From: Alphaproteobacteria bacterium
GTDB lineage: Bacteria > Pseudomonadota > Alphaproteobacteria > Thalassobaculales > Thalassobaculaceae
Length of the DNA: 8,462 nt
Direction: 5' to 3'
Assembly: GCA_028822575.1 (NCBI GenBank)
Contig: JAPKDN010000107.1
Span: 1 to 8,462, forward strand
In this document: positions 6,624-8,462 of the stretch, piece by piece
Layout of the letters: each line of letters opens with the position of its first letter
How positions within the stretch are numbered: position 1 is the first letter of the stretch
Notes under the pieces: model-generated
The model's input: the letters and a program-made list of their open reading frames with translations, nothing else
Database searches by the model: none
What the model was told of the DNA's origin: nothing
Position numbers and translations under genes: made by a program

Positions 6624-7514
6624 GTGGATCAACCGCTTTCCCGCCGAGCCGGCTTTTTGTTCCTGATAACCGTTTGGTTCTGCTGGGGCTTCAGCTATCC
6701 GGCGACCAAGCTGATGCTGCAATCGATCGATGTGTGGACCGGTCGGGCACTGATCATGGGTGGCGCGGGGCTGATGATGCTGGTCCTGGCGGCGCTGATG
6801 AGACAGAGCATCCGAGTGCCGCGCGCCCAATGGCGTGACCTGATCATCGCGGCGCTGCTGAATATGACAATTTTCCAAATTGGTATGACACTGGGCGTGC
6901 ATTACTTTGGCGCCGGACGGACCGTGGTGATCGTCTACACCATGCCGCTCTGGGCGATGCTTTTCGCCTGGCCGTTTCTGGGGGAGCGGCCAACCATGGT
7001 CAGGCTTGCGGCGCTCGGCTTCGGGCTCGCCGGGCTCGCCGTACTATTGAGCCAGGAATTTCACGGCCTCGCCGACGCCGCTCTCGGGGCCGTTAGTACG
7101 CTGGTTGGCGCCATCGCCTTTGGACTTGGCACCGTCTGGATGAAGCGGACCCGCTGGACCAGCGACCCTACGGCGATTGCCGGCTGGCAGCTGGTACTCG
7201 GAACCCTGGCGGTTGTTCCCTGCTGGTGGTTCCTAGGCGGCGGCACCGACTGGGCCGCGATCTCCGTCGCCAGTTGGAGCGGCTTCACCTTTAACCTGAT
7301 CATCGCCAATATCCTGGCGTATTTCGCTTGGTTCAGGGTGCTCTCGGTCTTCCCCGCCTCGATTTCTGGCCTTGGCACCCTGGCGGTCCCAATCGTTGGG
7401 GTCCTAGCCAGCGCAGCGGTGCTTGGGGAAGTCGTGGGATGGCGCGAGATCACCGCGCTCGCGCTCATCGTGGCGGCGCTGGGTCTGAACTTACGATCGA
7501 CCACTCGGGAATAA
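6624..7514 (+). CDS. EamA/DMT-family permease coupled to the RutA-like enzyme
   Basis: A 296-residue inner-membrane carrier with ten hydrophobic segments at about 10-30, 37-59, 71-92, 96-118, 125-143, 152-172, 183-204, 215-238, 244-267 and 271-290, the double-EamA plan of the DMT superfamily. WFCWGFSYPATKLMLQSID (18-36) is the typical first helix. FLGERPTMVRLAALGFGLAG (118-137) closes repeat one, and FPASISGLGTLAVPIVGVLASAAVLGE (243-269) marks repeat two. The GTG start directly follows the monooxygenase TGA with no spacer and in the same frame. GGAAA at 6611-6615 is an 8-base-spaced partial SD. Translation is therefore almost certainly coupled, and the permease probably moves the substrate or product of that enzyme. 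It differs clearly in sequence from the first permease of the window. Direction and substrate are unknown. Confidence 0.93.
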   Translation: MDQPLSRRAGFLFLITVWFCWGFSYPATKLMLQSIDVWTGRALIMGGAGLMMLVLAALMRQSIRVPRAQWRDLIIAALLNMTIFQIGMTLGVHYFGAGRTVVIVYTMPLWAMLFAWPFLGERPTMVRLAALGFGLAGLAVLLSQEFHGLADAALGAVSTLVGAIAFGLGTVWMKRTRWTSDPTAIAGWQLVLGTLAVVPCWWFLGGGTDWAAISVASWSGFTFNLIIANILAYFAWFRVLSVFPASISGLGTLAVPIVGVLASAAVLGEVVGWREITALALIVAALGLNLRSTTRE

Positions 7515-7608
7515 CCGATTGCTCATAGATGCCGTCCAAGGCGTAACCCCTGCTCCCAAAGCGGTTCGCCTAGCCGCCGGAGCGACACCGCTTCGGAACC
7601 GGCACCGG

Positions 7609-8129
7609 TTAACTGGCCCGAGAACTTTCATCCCAATGCTTGTAGTCGCTCGCCGGCTTGCATTTCGGGCCCTTGGGTTCTTCTATTCTCGTCACGCGAG
7701 CGGAGCCCCGTTTATTTTCATAAAAGGAAAACCGATTGGCGGGAAACCACCATCCTCCATTTACAACCACGTCATTGGCGAAAAACGCCAACTTCTCTAG
7801 GACCTTAGGCGCTATCGCGTAGAGAATTTCGCCGCATGTCAGGCACTCACATTTCGTTAAAGGCAAGATAACGGCACCCGCCAAGGTGTTTACATCATCA
7901 CGATCGAAGCGCTGAACGGCACGGGCGATGGATGGAACGTCGCTCGCTGGTCGAAGATCGCGATCGTATGGGCCGCGCGTAGCACCCCGGCTTTGGACAC
8001 TTGTATCGGTCCAGAACACCGTATTTCGTGATCAACTCGGCCAGCGCCTGCACTGTGCAGGCGCTGCGATTAAAGACGAAGATCAAAATCTCATCATCTT
8101 CATAGTAGACCTCAACCAGACTGGTTCAT
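7609..8129 (-). pseudogene. Possible frameshifted remnant of an unrecognised gene
   Basis: On the minus strand an ATG at 8129 (AAGAG just upstream) opens a frame that stops after five codons. The neighbouring frame then reads on for 75 codons (8125-7901), including LVEVYYEDDEILIFVFNR and YKCPKPGC. A third segment (8019-7609, GTG first codon, no SD) overlaps it and continues with KCECLTCGEI and NGGWWFPANRFSFYENKRG. Two frameshifts would join these into one protein of about 170 residues with two cysteine knuckles resembling a zinc ribbon. I do not recognise a family. It could equally be chance open frames. The alternative is that only the 136-codon 7609-8019 frame is a real hypothetical gene. 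Confidence 0.25.
8042..8066. promoter_or_regulatory. Perfect 25-bp palindrome with a 1-base centre
   Basis: CAGCGCCTGCAC (8042-8053), a single T (8054) and GTGCAGGCGCTG (8055-8066) form 12-bp arms without mismatch. With a 1-base centre, an RNA hairpin could close only by opening central pairs, so a duplex site for a symmetric dimer is at least as likely as a terminator. It lies in the gene-poor region, about 165 bases from the start of the AT-rich tail. I do not recognise the motif as belonging to a specific regulator. Confidence 0.5.
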
Positions 8130-8229
8130 AGGCTCTTAATATTCTCGCTCAATTCCCACCCGAAAGCGCCTCTACTATCCTTCAGAAATTTGTTGTCGTA
8201 AGTGCCGACACCAACACCATGAAACGCGC

Positions 8230-8462
8230 CCTATTTTCCGTATGTCAGATCAATTAATTATTATAGTATATATAAAAACAGTTATATTTTCCATATATAT
8301 TCTATTTTACAAAAAATAGTAAATTAATTTTCATTATACGCCAATAGTGTTAAAATATAGATATATACCAATTCAAATAAAATACGTCATTAACATTACG
8401 GGCAATAGTAAACCTGACTAAAAAAATATTTTTTAACCTTTGTTAAACATCTTTACGACCAC
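8230..8462. other. AT-rich tail, possible promoter zone or island edge
   Basis: Composition changes sharply from GC-rich to clearly AT-dominated at about 8230 and stays so to the window end. Features include a TATAAT hexamer on the minus strand (plus 8333-8338) without a good -35, a 14-bp palindrome AAAAAATATTTTTT (8421-8434), and TTTAAC/GTTAAA arms (8432-8437, 8442-8447) with a 4-base spacer. No coding frame is seen. Such tracts commonly act as curved promoter DNA or targets of nucleoid silencers, or mark recently acquired DNA. Confidence 0.5.

Larger units (their letters stand above)
7515..8462. other. Gene-poor region
   Basis: No intact recognisable gene is seen in these 948 bases. The overlapping open frames lack SD sites and family motifs. 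From left to right it holds a small palindrome AACCGG-CA-CCGGTT (7597-7610), a weak stem TTGGCG/CGCCAA with a five-A loop (7775-7791), a possible decayed minus-strand ORF (7609-8129), a 25-bp palindrome (8042-8066) and an abruptly AT-rich tail from about 8230. Codon third positions in the open frames are less GC-biased than in the upstream genes, consistent with decay or foreign origin. Confidence 0.6.

Noticed and set aside
7519..7800. Plus-strand 93-codon open frame after the second permease
   Set aside because: It has no SD, no family motif and low-complexity basic content. It runs antisense to an equally open frame, so neither is secure.
8433..8446. TTAA-N6-TTAA resembling a CtrA box
   Set aside because: The CtrA consensus spacing is seven bases. 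Six does not fit, and TTAA pairs are expected in AT-rich DNA.

Overview
The window is GC-rich, gene-dense bacterial DNA for most of its length, and its last ~230 bases turn abruptly AT-rich. GC-biased codons, occasional GTG starts, weak Shine-Dalgarno sites and the mix of families (flavin-dependent LLM oxidoreductases, SDR, AKR, EamA permeases) suggest an alphaproteobacterium, perhaps of a Rhodospirillales-like lineage. This is an impression from composition and gene content. No marker gene is present to confirm it.

Layout. (1) 1-180: leader with a possible sigma70-type promoter. (2) 181-1155 (+): ten-helix EamA/DMT permease. (3) 1156-1439: convergent gap with two GC-rich hairpins. (4) 3225-1440 (-): compact three-gene operon, transcribed aldo/keto reductase -> DUF2000 protein -> RidA-family protein. 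(5) 3226-3363: divergent promoter region with a perfect 7-bp inverted repeat. (6) 3364-4305 (+): LLM flavin/F420-type oxidoreductase. (7) 4454-5212 (+): SDR-fold protein whose catalytic Ser/Tyr/Lys are all replaced. (8) 5213-5504: gap with a 9-bp stem-loop just after the SDR stop and a small SD-led ORF that overlaps the next start. (9) 5505-6623 (+): flavin monooxygenase with clear RutA-like sequence. (10) 6624-7514 (+): second EamA permease, which begins at the very next codon after the monooxygenase TGA and in the same frame. (11) 7515-8462: no convincing intact gene. It holds a possible decayed minus-strand ORF, a striking 25-bp palindrome and an AT-rich tail.

How the genes may work together (inference). 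A RutA-like monooxygenase, a RidA-family protein (the RutC superfamily), two or three redox enzymes and two small-molecule permeases look like a catabolic or detoxification locus for a small organic, possibly nitrogen-containing, compound. The monooxygenase would oxidise or open the substrate, RidA would hydrolyse a reactive enamine/imine product, and AKR/SDR/LLM proteins would process carbonyl intermediates. The set resembles part of the rut pyrimidine pathway but lacks RutB, D, E, F and G, so it is not a standard rut operon. No flavin reductase and no transcriptional regulator are encoded here, so reduced flavin and control must come from elsewhere. The substrate cannot be read from sequence.
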